Positions 35,244 through 45,778 of a DNA stretch of 64,000 nt are shown in pieces. The translations under genes were made by a program, and so were the position numbers. The first letter of the stretch is position 1; every line of letters starts with the position of its first letter. This DNA comes from Rosa chinensis (taxonomy: Eukaryota > Streptophyta > Magnoliopsida > Rosales > Rosaceae). The notes under the pieces are model-generated. The model was not told where the DNA came from. It was given only the letters and a program-made list of their open reading frames with translations, and made no database searches. The DNA is taken from assembly GCF_002994745.2 (NCBI RefSeq), contig NC_037093.1, positions 43,194,384 through 43,258,383 of the forward strand. The letters run 5' to 3'.

Positions 35244-37728
35244 AATTTGCTCCGATTAAAACCCTAGCTTTCTCTTTGCCTCTTCTTCCTGTCCCCTTTT
35301 TCTGTGTGTGGCGCTTTTCTATCAGGTTAGAAACCCTAATCTCTGATCTCTCTCTCTCTCTCTCTCTATGGTTATCGTTTTCTTCTGCTCCATAATTTTG
35401 TGGGTGAATCGCTTGATTTCCTGGATCAGAGTTTCAAATCCATGTTATTTTGTTTTTAAAGTTTCAATCTTTAGCCTTGCATGTTGCAGGTCTTGAATGT
35501 TTTTGTCTGATGGAATTTTGTTTATGTGGATAAATGGGATATCAGGATAATCAACCAGCTGGAAAAACTGATTGGAGAAGTTGAGAAGATTTGCTGGCCT
35601 CAAGGATACCCATTTTTTCACGGTACACTGCTGGACTTTTATGTGCAGAGATTTGTATTAGAACTATTTATCCGGAAGTCTTCCCCCATGGGTGACCTCA
35701 ATATCACATCTGTATATGTGTTTTTTTTTTACTGTTTCCATCTTTCAGCTTTTTATGATTTAGATTGCCTGCATTTGATTTGAGATAGCTTCTTTCATTC
35801 TTTATTGTGTATATATGACCAACATTTATATAATAATATATGAGCAACATCAAGGAATAAGTAATAAGAAATCCGTGCAGTAAAAACTTCTTTGTGATCA
35901 ATCTTCTCCTGTCAGTATGACAAGATTGCTAAATGTATTCCCTTTCTAGTCTCTTCTTGCATCTTTAGTAGGTACTAATACTATCAATGATTTCCATACA
36001 TGATCAGTTAATGACTTGTGCAGGCAGTCAGTGGTGAATAACTTCTTCACATTCGATACTTCAAACATAAAGTAAGTTTGAGGTTTCCGTTACAACTTTT
36101 TTTGACAATTATATTTTCTTTGGCAAAAGAGGTAATTTTCTGTAGTCCTAATATGCACGTGAAGCAAAGTGATACCTTTCTCCATTTCTGTAGTTTGCAT
36201 GCATTGGATGTATAGGATTCGAAAGCACAGGTTAGTGCAATTCATTAGATAATTGAGGCTCTCCAGAGGATGCATTTATTTGGTGCTGTGAACAGAGATT
36301 TTTAACTCACAATGCCACAGGGGTAATCCTATTTTCATTACTTTATGAGCTTTCTGTTCTTTCTATTACCCTACTTACTTCCTCGTTACTTGTTGTTTAG
36401 CAAAAGCCAGACAAGTTGGTTTACATTGCCACCTATGAGATTCTTTAGGTAATCTCTTTTTATTCAATTGCTACTAGGCTTGATTGTTGGAATTATGACA
36501 GCTTTTGAAGCGTAATTCTTGAGAGTTTATGAAAGTTCATAATTGTTGGCTGATAAGTATATTTCATTCTGACGCTAATTTATGTTGCAGAGATTTCAAA
36601 ACCTCGGCGTAATACTCTGAAAATTGATGACAATATGGCCTTTCTTGATTACAGAAACAATACAAGGTATTTGTATACGTCTATCATTGAAATATTTGCT
36701 GGAATGTAGTTAAGTTCTAGCGTACAAGAAGTAATGTTTTGGTGGCTTTCGAGCACCTTTCCAACTGCCGGTAATCTCCAAAGCCCAATGAGTTGCTTAG
36801 TTTAGCTTTTCTTTGATATCTAGTGAAGTAAACATGTATGACCTTAACTAGTGAAGTACCTTCTCAGTCACTGCTGAGTGATGAGAAGTGACTGTGTTGT
36901 AGTCTTTTTCATGTGTTAAATTTTTATTTTCTTCACCATGCCACTTGGACACTTATTTCCTCCTGTTTCAAATTTTATTTGTTACATAGGTTCAAAAGGA
37001 TGATCTGCTTAATTTTTCGTGTCAGATCAGGAGAATGCCAATTGAGGAACTTTGCCTTCAGGTATATACCGTTTTAATTTGTTAAACCCCTTTAAATCAT
37101 GAAATAAATTGCTTACTGTCTTTGTACTGCAAATTGCTGTCTGTTGTACAATCTTCTGTGTTATTGAATGGTTGAAAGTTATAGTGCGATAGAGAAGAAA
37201 ACTTTGCAGAGGGCAAGTAACGTTTCAAATGATCTTTATTTAGTTGTGCAGTCTATATTGGTAACTAAAGAAATTATCGAATGTGAGTTGTACAATCATA
37301 ACTAGCAATTATAACTGAGAAACTTAGACATAAACATGTGCTTGTTTCACAAGACGGTGTGGGTGATTTTCATGTTGATAGATATATTTTGAATTAGTAT
37401 TCCAAAATGTATTGCACTAAAATTGTAATCTCTCTTGCTCTTTCTCTATCTTTCAGTATGTGTGGCTTTGCTGATGATGTTTCTTTTATGTTCCAGTCTA
37501 TAATAGGTCACTGCTCAGGTGTGAGTCTTAGAGTTATTCAGTTGTATTAATGTTTAGTGTTTCTTAGGAATTGGGTTTGAATGTTCAGTTTTATATATAA
37601 CAAGAATGATTCAGAGAAATTGGTTAACTTATGATAGTCACCAAAAGTTTTGATAGTTAATGCATGGTAATGTTCCATTTCTCTTGTTTATTTTTCTCTA
37701 ATTGTTTATCTGTCTTTTAAATATACAG
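35244..37728 (+). other. possible promoter/5' UTR and unidentified exon-like segments
   Basis: Starts with AAAACCCTAG (telo-box type, about 35257-35266) and a CT-rich leader with a splice-like CAG/GTTAG junction (35323-35328), as in plant housekeeping promoters. AG/GT-bounded open segments follow at 35545-35621 (INQLEKLIGEVEKICWPQG), about 36026-36071 (QSVVNNFFTFDTSNIK) and 36591-36667 (KPRRNTLKIDDNMAFLDY). I recognise none of them and they do not join into one frame by eye. It may be a decayed gene. Confidence 0.3.
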
Positions 37729-37801
37729 GCACTCCTGGTATCACAGATTATGTAATGGTAGAGCTTGAGAAGTTGGGTCAGAAATATCCTGTGGCTCTGA
37801 G
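37729..37801 (+). pseudogene. FCF1/UTP24-like exon relic
   Basis: Between ACAG and GT the 73-nt exon reads TPGITDYVMVELEKLGQKYP and ends VALR. It matches the segment around CITDCVMAELEKLGQKYRVALR of FCF1, the PIN-domain nuclease of the small-subunit processome, but with changes including Cys to Gly, Cys to Tyr and Arg to Pro. No other FCF1 exon is visible nearby, so this is an isolated or decayed copy. Confidence 0.6.
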
Positions 37802-38560
37802 GTATTTTCCTATGTTTTCTACAAATTGTTTTCATGACCAAAAGGGTTTGAAATTGAGTGTGTGTATGCAAATGTGCACTGCTATCCCTTTTCATTGTCA
37901 TGTCCGTCAGTTTTTTATACCTACTTTTCTGTAGTTATGTTTATTCGAATGCTAAATTTCAATAATAGCTGATATATTATATCCTTGTATACTACATGTT
38001 GAGAGAATTGTCTGGTTTACCAAAGTTCTAATTCCTAGTGGTTTAGACTTTAGGGGTATGCTTCCTCCAGATAGACTTAAAAGGAGTTTTTATTTTTATT
38101 ATTATTTTTGTATATTGTTAGATGGTGTAATTTGTTCATACATGTGACATGTTACTGGAAAACTCACAACATTAGTTAGACCACAACTTAAAAGTTTGTT
38201 ACACAATCAATAATCTGTGATAAAATTGTGTATATCAAGTTATCAACCTTTTAGTTTCTTAATTACTAACATTCCTTCATTCCCCTAATATCATCAATTT
38301 ATTCTTAGGGGACATTAGTAAAACACTATGTCAAGGAGACCAAATAAATTGATGATAGCAGGTTAATTATGCTCCAACTATATTTAGTGTTTTGAGATAT
38401 TGGAGTAAATTTAATAGTGTAACTTTACTATATTATGCTCATACACACTCCATAATATAGTAAAGTACTACATCTACGTACATTTTGTTACTATTTAGTT
38501 GGATAAGGAAATTAGGGATTATTGGAATGTCAGTATGTCATCATTTGCATTCAACATGGT

Positions 38561-38640
38561 AATCAGTATACTTTTGACAGTTATACGATTCCAGAAGATG
38601 ATCTAGAATTGGGCCACTCACGGTAATTAGGACATCGCAT
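38561..38640 (+). pseudogene. mitochondrial cox2-like DNA scrap (numt-like)
   Basis: The frame NQYTFDSYTIPEDDLELGHS followed by R and TAA corresponds to the conserved segment of cytochrome c oxidase subunit 2 (TFDSYMIPEEDLELGQ-R-LLEVDN). The next bases TAATTAG parallel TTATTAG (Leu-Leu), so the stop is a point change. The TCA Ser codon before Arg is the unedited plant form; the mitochondrial mRNA is edited there to Leu as I recall. That suggests DNA transfer rather than cDNA. Only about 20-25 codons are recognisable. Confidence 0.5.
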
Positions 38641-39430
38641 TTCAATGTGACTTAAATTATTCAGGTTTCAAAGTAGTAATAGCCAATTGTTTCCACCGTC
38701 ACACTAATATGGGTCAAATAGCTGTAAGAAGATCTTCATGATGTTCTTATATTTATAATTCATCCTTTTAGCGCCAGTTGATATCATTGCTTATAAGTTC
38801 TCAAGCAAGCACATCTAATAGTGTTCAATGTAATATTGTGATTCCGAAGAAACAGTTTTCTGGTTGACTTGGTAACGCAGATTATATGGATTATGCAATA
38901 CTTGACATTACTCATTTACTGCATCTAGGTTAGCATCTTACTCTTTAGTCTTTATGGCATTAAGGTTTATGAGTTTGAGACTTTGGGCATCTTAAAATAC
39001 AAATGGATAATAATAAGAATGAGCTATGGATGGGCTTTGTGATTTGGGTTTGAACTTTCTTTACTCCTAATCTTAGGGCCCATTATATGTTGAAATATTT
39101 GCCTCGCATCGAACGGGCTTAGCAGTCCGTATAATCATCCCCAGATACTACTTACCCAGTCGACCTTCTCCTCCGGCCTAACCACGTCAGAGCCCTTCAC
39201 GGTGACGTCGGCACCGTTAAATTGCCATTTCGGATTGACCCAAAAACCCTGTTCGCCACAACCCGGTTCAATTCACATCTTCACAAACTGATACAGGGTG
39301 AGGGTTTATGCTGTTCATGCTTAAATTCATCAATTTTTGTAATTTTCATTCCCTAAATTAGTTGAGCAATTGAAATTGGTTAATGCTTGTTTTATATGTT
39401 TGAACATGTCCAGAATAGTATACGTAAGCT
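38641..39430 (+). promoter_or_regulatory. upstream region and probable 5' UTR of GTF3C6
   Basis: From about 39100 the sequence becomes GC-richer, with CCACGTCAGAG and GGTGACGTCGG, ACGT-core motifs bound by bZIP factors. A non-coding exon may end at CTGATACAGG/GTGAGG (about 39297) and rejoin at CATGTCCAG (about 39413) before ATG 39431. No TATA box is obvious. Confidence 0.4.
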
Positions 39431-41085
39431 ATGGAGGGAGATACAGTGCGCAGTGAACATCAGGAGGAAGAAGAAGAAGAAGAATATGTATTGCTTGATC
39501 TTGATTCTGTTTACTCCCAGCTTCAGATTCCACCAAACGCACCATATGTACTTTCAGTATGATCTTCTTCCTTTTCACTACCTCGTTATGTTTATGTTAA
39601 TTGCAGCATTGGAACTCATTGCAATGCCCATTTTAATGTTCAAGTGTGTTGATGTCAGGGTTTGGATACAATGCAACCAGTATTGATTCTAGATGGCAAA
39701 TTTAAGTTGGTGAGTTTAAACCTTGCAAAAATCTGGATTAAATTTGATTGGTAAAGGCTGTAGTGTTGGTCTTTTTTTTCTTTTGGTTAGAGGGAGAGTA
39801 AAAAGTAAGAGGGAAAAAGGATGAGAATTAATGGTAAGTTCAAAAACAAATAATCCAATACTGGTGTTCTGTGGAAAAAGAGTTGACAAACTATGATTCC
39901 AATTAGAAGGGTCGTCATATATCTTAGTATGTCTTTTAGGTGTCGAGAAGGACTTATGAAATGATAGCAACATATGGGATTATTTTTGGAATGATTGCTA
40001 GAATGGTGAGTTACATTGGAATATTGGATGGCATCAGGTCAGTAATGTATTATCTATGCATTTGCAAATATTAGAAACACTGAATATTTGATAGCATGAT
40101 AGAAGATGTGATGTCTATTGCTTTATATACCATACCATGATCAGATATTGATGATACATTCTTTCATTTGAAATGTTCATGGCAGTTGGACAGTGGTTTT
40201 GTAGGTTAATGCCACACTTTGATATTCTGGGTTTGATTCGTGTAAAAAGTACTGGGCTAACAAGCTCCTTTGACAAATTGTTGTTTTCTCACAGATCGGT
40301 CAGTGGGATGAGACAATTGGGACATGTCTTTTATTCAAAGAGGAAGGTAAATCACATTTCATCCCATTCAGCACATACCTGAAAGAAATAGGTTTCTATA
40401 TACTTCAGGATCTGGATTGTCTAAGGAAACTTGAATTTTGTCACAGGAGTATTGTCAGAATTTCCATCCGGTTTTATTCAGATTCCCTTCTGATTTTCAT
40501 TGAAGTGTCTTATGATGGTTTTTAGTTATCTGGTGTTGACTTTCATGGTTCTTCTACATTCTTTGACAATGATCTTATGGACTATAATATGGAGAGATGA
40601 TCTTGATTTTTGATTCAGAAAAATTAGCTACCACTTTCCTGGGCTGTTAATAGATATTCTTACTGTTGCGTGAAGCGGTTAGCAAAAAACGTGTCATAAA
40701 CTGTTTTCTCCTATTTACATAGATTGCCATAGTTCTCATTCAGTCAAAATATCAGAGGAAAAAAAAAAGCCTTAAAATTTCTTGTCAGATGTTGTTGTTT
40801 CTTACAATGTTTCTCGTATCTGCCTGCATTAGTACAGTTGAGCTCTGATCAGCACAGTGTATACTAACGCAATTTCTATTTGCAGTTGTCCCTGTTGTTC
40901 ACGAAGAAACAGGACCATCAGAAGCAAACCTTTTTGCTGGCAAATGCATTGTTGATCAAAAGCAATCTTCAAGCAAGCAAGTAAAACCAGTTGGCCGCAC
41001 TCATAGGATTCTAAAATTCAGATTGGCACCAAATTTTGACTCTCCTAATACTGCATCTGCACAGACTGAGCAAGTAAATTTGTAG
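39431..41085 (+). CDS. GTF3C6: general transcription factor 3C polypeptide 6-like (TFIIIC tau19)
   Basis: Four coding exons: 39431-39556, 39659-39709, 40295-40346 and 40886-41085, all with GT/AG introns in phases 0, 0 and 1. They give 142 residues. The N-terminus is acidic (Gln then seven Glu, residues 11-18). The conserved core follows: YVLLDLDSVYSQLQIPPNAP (19-38), YVLSGLDTMQPVLILDGKFK (39-58), IGQWDETIGTCLLFKEE (60-76) and PVVHEETGPSEANLFAGK (79-96). The tail includes KQVKPVGRTHRILKFRLAP. This is the TFIIIC triple-barrel family (human GTF3C6, yeast Tfc7/tau55 N-part), a small subunit of the complex that recruits RNA polymerase III to tRNA and 5S genes. It acts in the nucleus. All frames join cleanly and length suits plant relatives, so the gene looks functional. 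Confidence 0.88.
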
Positions 41086-42101
41086 ATCTTTTGTAGCGAC
41101 TCTAAGTGAAACTGGTATGAGAGGTTTATACCTATGTTGATGTTACTAGCTTATTAGCATAATTCTCCTTGTAAAGGTCTATTCTAACAAGATTAAAACT
41201 ACCCTTTTATTTCAACTTACATGAAATTAAGGGTGTTTCTAAAAACACATGTAGAAATGCAATTCAATTCTTAGTGCTTAATATCGAGTGGAAATGTGAA
41301 AAGCTTTTATGTGCATCAGAATCAGGTAGTTTCAAATCATGTTGAGATTTGGCATCTTGTTCGGGAAACTTGGGTCTATGCGACTTGGAGCCCATAACTC
41401 CCTCTTAAAAGTGCCACAAGATTAGATATATTGCGTGGTTGTCATCTCATTGTCATCACCACCGTACGGCCGTACCCCTGCCATGGCTGCCACCATAAAC
41501 CCCACCACCACCCCCCCCAAGGCCAGTACTACCCCATCAATCCGTCAAAAGTTGAAAGAAGGATAACTTGCATGTCAAGCTAATAGCTGAATGTTCCTTT
41601 TTTTTTTTTTTTTTTTTTTCTGTTCTTGTTTTTGTCTTATCTTTTAATTGCATATTTCTTTCCCTTTTGACTTAGCTGGCAGAATGAGATGTATGAGGCG
41701 TGGGAATGAGTAGTGAAGCACGCGCTCTTCTTGTTTAATTGGTCCTGCCGTCCTGGATCTTCTGGTCATATTCCAGCCATATGGGAGTGGTTGTCTCTGC
41801 AATTTTCAATTCTATTGCGTCTTCTTGTTGGAACACATCCCTCCCAATATTGCCAAATTGGGTATGGAATATGAATGAACACTACAGCCTGCCTTGTTCC
41901 AAGCTTTAAAATGGAATTGCATTTTAGAACGATCTTAATGATCTTCTAGAAGTCTGTGACATGGTCTCAAAGTAGACTCTTTTGAGTCTTTTCTCTGCAG
42001 GCTGCCCTAGCAAATGTTGTGAATTTATCATTTCTTCGCGCCGAATTTATAATAAAGAAAGAAAAAAGATAAATTATGTAATCGTATTGTTTAAAAAAAT
42101 T

Positions 42102-42138
<37 letters not shown>

Positions 42139-42332
42139 AAAGGAAATTAAGAACTACGCCCACAAAATTATTGACTACAGACCTAATTCAAATGTGTCCA
42201 TAATATTCTTCGACATGGCTTACAGACCATGGACCCTCTAATACATCTATAAACCGTCCTTAGGCATTAAACTTGACCGCTTTTCCTTTTTTAGTATTAG
42301 TTTCAGCAATCTAAGTTTGGTTTTTACAAATC
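41086..42332. other. 3' flank of GTF3C6, then repeats
   Basis: Presumed 3' UTR for the first few hundred bases. A CCACCACC-rich tract (41456-41518), a poly-T run (about 41599-41620) and a TA repeat (about 42107-42134). No coding signal. Confidence 0.4.
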
Positions 42333-42763
42333 TTATTTGGGGCACCTTTCAGTGTTGCAAAAATTTCTACATCTTATGTCTTGGGACCTCGAAACCAATG
42401 TCTTAGCATTCTTCTCAGTTTGTTTGGCTACTAGCACGAAATAACGCATAATAGCCAATTTGCTACACTAGCTTTCACCTTGCTGTCAATTTGCTACCTT
42501 AGGTTTTATTTCAGCCAATTTGCTACCCTAGGTTTTCACAATTAGTCAATTTGCTAACCTAAAGATTATTTCTGCCAATTTGCTATCTTATATTTTTAAG
42601 GGTCATTGACCAAAAGCACCAAAATTGGCCAAAATTATCCCACTTACCCCAGCAACAAATTTTTATTCCCACTTACCCTGTTTAAAGAAAAATGATAGTT
42701 ATGCCATTCACTTAATTAATTAATTACATATGCATCTATGTCTCTCTCCTCTCTCCACGATCT

Positions 42764-42767
<4 letters not shown>

Positions 42768-42826
<59 letters not shown>

Positions 42827-42862
42827 CCTCTCCAATCTAAACTCTCTCTCTCTCTCTCTCTC
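42768..42862. repeat. CT microsatellites
   Basis: Two CT runs (42768-42823 and 42843-42862) separated by about 20 bp, inside the MULE. Confidence 0.95.
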
Positions 42863-43724
42863 CCACTCATCCCTCTCCGGTCTGCTTAGTGCGTCTCCTC
42901 TTTGAGCGACGACGACGAGGACAACGCCGACAAGGTCCGAACCCTAACGTCAATGACCTTGACCTCTTCGTCTTAATCCTCCGATCTCCACCCTGCATTC
43001 AACGTCTAAGATGCTGACCTCCGCGCCTTCTACTTTGGATATCTCTAGCTCTGGCGCCGACTTTAAGCTCCAGTGAGTCCGGTAACAATGACATTGATGC
43101 GTCGGTAGGTTCCTTGGTTAGGGTCCGCCATCGAAACGGGTAGCTTGATCTAGTTTGCTACTTTTCTTAGGTGAAATCCACTTTATGATTGTATTTTTTG
43201 GTGATCTGTTATTGTTAACTGTTCCTTGCTTGTTAGATTTGAGCAATTTGAGTCAAATTGCATGCAGCGATGCTCTGTTATAAGGGTTAATGTGAATCAT
43301 ATTTCTGCGTATTAAAGTTTGGTTTTGCTTAGTTGTTATGATGCAAACAAATTCATATGGGTGTCCAGATGCAAGCAATTCCGCCAGCTTTAGGTGGCAA
43401 TTCCATTAATGCGTAGGTCCACCAGATAGATGGGGCATCTAAATTGGGAGAGGAGGTTAATTGTGTTCGTATGTCAGGAGAATAAGAACTTGTTTCCAAA
43501 GTTTGTTGAAATTTTAATATTTTCTGGTGCAGCTATACCTAGGTAGCTTGTTAGATCATGGTATACAACATGCCCATACTCCATTGGCCGATGCAAGAAG
43601 AAAAGAGAGCATGATTGAAATGAGTAGTGAACTAATGATTTGTTATGTAGCTCAATGTTTATGCTTTAGTCTCTTTACATATATTTTTCTCATATTTTTC
43701 TCTTCCATCGGTGCCTAGAGGTTT

Positions 43725-44180
43725 ATTGCCTCTCTATTGGGGCAATAGACGTCTATTGGAGGAAAATAGACGTTTTTAATTGATGTAATCTCCTCTTCTT
43801 CTTTTTTTAATCAAAGATTTATATTTCTAAATTTAGAAAAATTAGTTCCCATCCCAGCAACTAAAAGTTCTATTGGGGGGCAATAAACGTTTTGAATTGA
43901 TGTAATATTCTCATTTTTTTCTTTAATCAAAGTTTTATTTGTCTAAATTTAGAATGATTAATTCCTATTCTGGCGACTGAAAATCCTATTGGGGGGGGCA
44001 ATAGACGTCTATTGGGGGCAATACATGGCTGATAGTCGTCTATTGGGGGGCAATAGACCAAAAGTTCTATTGGGGTGGCAATAGACGTCTATTGGGAGGC
44101 AATACATGGCTGATAGACGTCTATTGGGGAGCAATAGACCTTTATTGATGGGCAATAGATGTCTATTGGGGTAATAAACA
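43725..44180. repeat. palindromic CAATAGACGTCTATTG array
   Basis: The unit CAATAGACGTCTATTG is its own reverse complement. Intact GACGTCTATTGG is seen near 43746, 44006, 44084 and 44117, with half-units GGGGGCAATAGAC and AAAGTTCTATTGGGG between. The left part (43725-43950) is degenerate; the right part (43985-44180) is dense, with a longer repeat containing GGCAATACATGGCTGATAG. Confidence 0.85.
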
Positions 44181-45778
44181 TTTCCGGCAAGGTTTTCTGA
44201 AAGGTCCAATGGGCGGCCGCAGGTGACCGGAATCCGGCGAAAGTTGGCAGGAATCAGGCGACCGGTGATCAGATTCCGGCGACGGGCTCCCGCGAAGTCT
44301 CCTATGGTTTCTCTGTCTCTCTCTCTCTCTCACTAAGTAAATAAGGGGTGAGGGGTAAAATGGTATTAAACCCTATTTTTAAAATTAGCCAATTTGCTAC
44401 CTTTTCGTTATATTAATTTGTTCATTTATTCATCCAAACATGGATTAATTTTGAAAATCTAAGATAGTAAATTACTAATTTTGAAAATTTAGGAAAGTAA
44501 ATTGGTTAATCTTGAATACTTAGAATAGCAAATTTGATGGAAGGGTAGCAAATTGGCTAAAATAAAACCTAGGGTAGCAAAATGACTAATTTGAAAACCT
44601 AGGATAGCAAATTGGCTGAAATAAAACATAGGGTAGCAAATTGACATTAAGGTGAAACCTAGGGTAGCAATTTGGCAATTAAGCTCACGAAATAATTGTT
44701 TTTACTCAGAGTCATGCCATTTATGAAAGACAAGTCACCACGCAACATGACTACCTCTTTTGTGTGTGAATCATATCGTGTTAACATTTTAGCTTTATCA
44801 CCAGAGCTGACCGCTAACTCCCATTGCCTCCTTTGGTAACTCGTGCTTTTTTGTTCTAAATTCTTTCTCCGAGTAGGAAATGGAAAAGGAAGTTCACAAT
44901 CCCACGATGGCGCGTGCATTGTGTTACAAGCAATCCGAGAGTAGTCCGGCGCTGCAGTCATCTGTTCCATGTGAGGCAGAACTCAACTCTCAACTGGGGT
45001 GACCTGGAAGTTTGAATTTGGAAGTGTCAGCAAATCCGCGACAGCTGAGAAACAAGAACAACAAACAAACCCATCATCCATCCAATCACACACCACTTTC
45101 TTCCTCCTCCTCCTCCTCCTCCTCCTGCTTTGCTTCCATTCTCAATTCCCATTTCATATTCCATCACACTCATTCTCTCCTTCTTTCTGCCCTGAATAAT
45201 TCAAACTTTACCCAATTCTTTAATTTAATGATGTGGGTTTCCTTTAAGAGTCACACCCCATAAACAGAGCTCATAGCCTCATAGCCCACCAACTTTATTT
45301 CCCCTTTTTCTCTCTTCAACTCGAAAAAGTCGACACCCCATTACCCCCCATCTTTATTTGCAACAAGCTCCCAGCTCCAATTTTCAATCTTTCAGTTTCC
45401 AAAACAAAAACCAAAAAATCAAAGATCCCACCTTTCCTTCTTGGTAAAGTTTCCATTACTAATTTATTTCATTCAATAACGATTATAATCAAGGCGTTTT
45501 GAATTTGAATGAATTACTGCTCTTGTTTGATTGTTTTTTACTTGATTAATTGTTTGCAGGTAAAAGGTTGTCATTGATAATCTTGTGATACTAATCAGTG
45601 TACCAAAAAGCTGTCAATAATTTTTCATCTAGGCCTCCCTTCTTCTTGTATTCCATTTGCTGCACTTTTCTCCCTTCTAATATCTTCTTTATCCGTTGCC
45701 TTAATTGCCTCCGATTCCGCCTCAAAATTTGACACTCCCTACTCCCTACTGCTTTGAATTTAACATCTGTATAATGGC

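Larger units (their letters stand above)
42445..44685. mobile_element. Mutator-like nonautonomous element, 2.24 kb, 10-bp duplication
   Basis: Perfect flanking repeats CACGAAATAA at 42435-42444 and 44686-44695. Inverted arms of about 200-250 bp start CGCATAATAGCCAATTTGCT and are built from repeats of CAATTTGCTACCCTAGGTTT. The interior holds CT microsatellites, GC-rich sequence with CCGGCGA motifs, and a palindromic GACGTC array. No transposase. Confidence 0.9.
42333..44970 (-). pseudogene. strictosidine-synthase-like relic split by a MULE
   Basis: From 44970 the minus strand reads into SYQRRQWELAVSSGDKAKML, then TRYDSHTKEVVMLRGDLSF and INGMTLSKNNYFV, the pattern of plant strictosidine-synthase-like beta-propeller proteins (YQRR, RYD--TKEV, NG--LS). 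The Mutator-like element 42445-44685 interrupts the codons for NNYFV. Skipping it and one copy of the duplication, the frame continues as VLVAKQTEKNAKTLV and stops at 42333-42335. The upstream half of the gene and the rest of the propeller are missing, and the C-terminal part diverges. It is a dead fragment. Family members are vacuolar or secreted; most lack true strictosidine synthase activity. Confidence 0.7.

Noticed and set aside
38288..38362. Inverted repeat TATCATCAATTTATT / AATAAATTGATGATA
   Set aside because: Only 15 bp arms in AT-rich DNA and no duplication; too weak to call an element.
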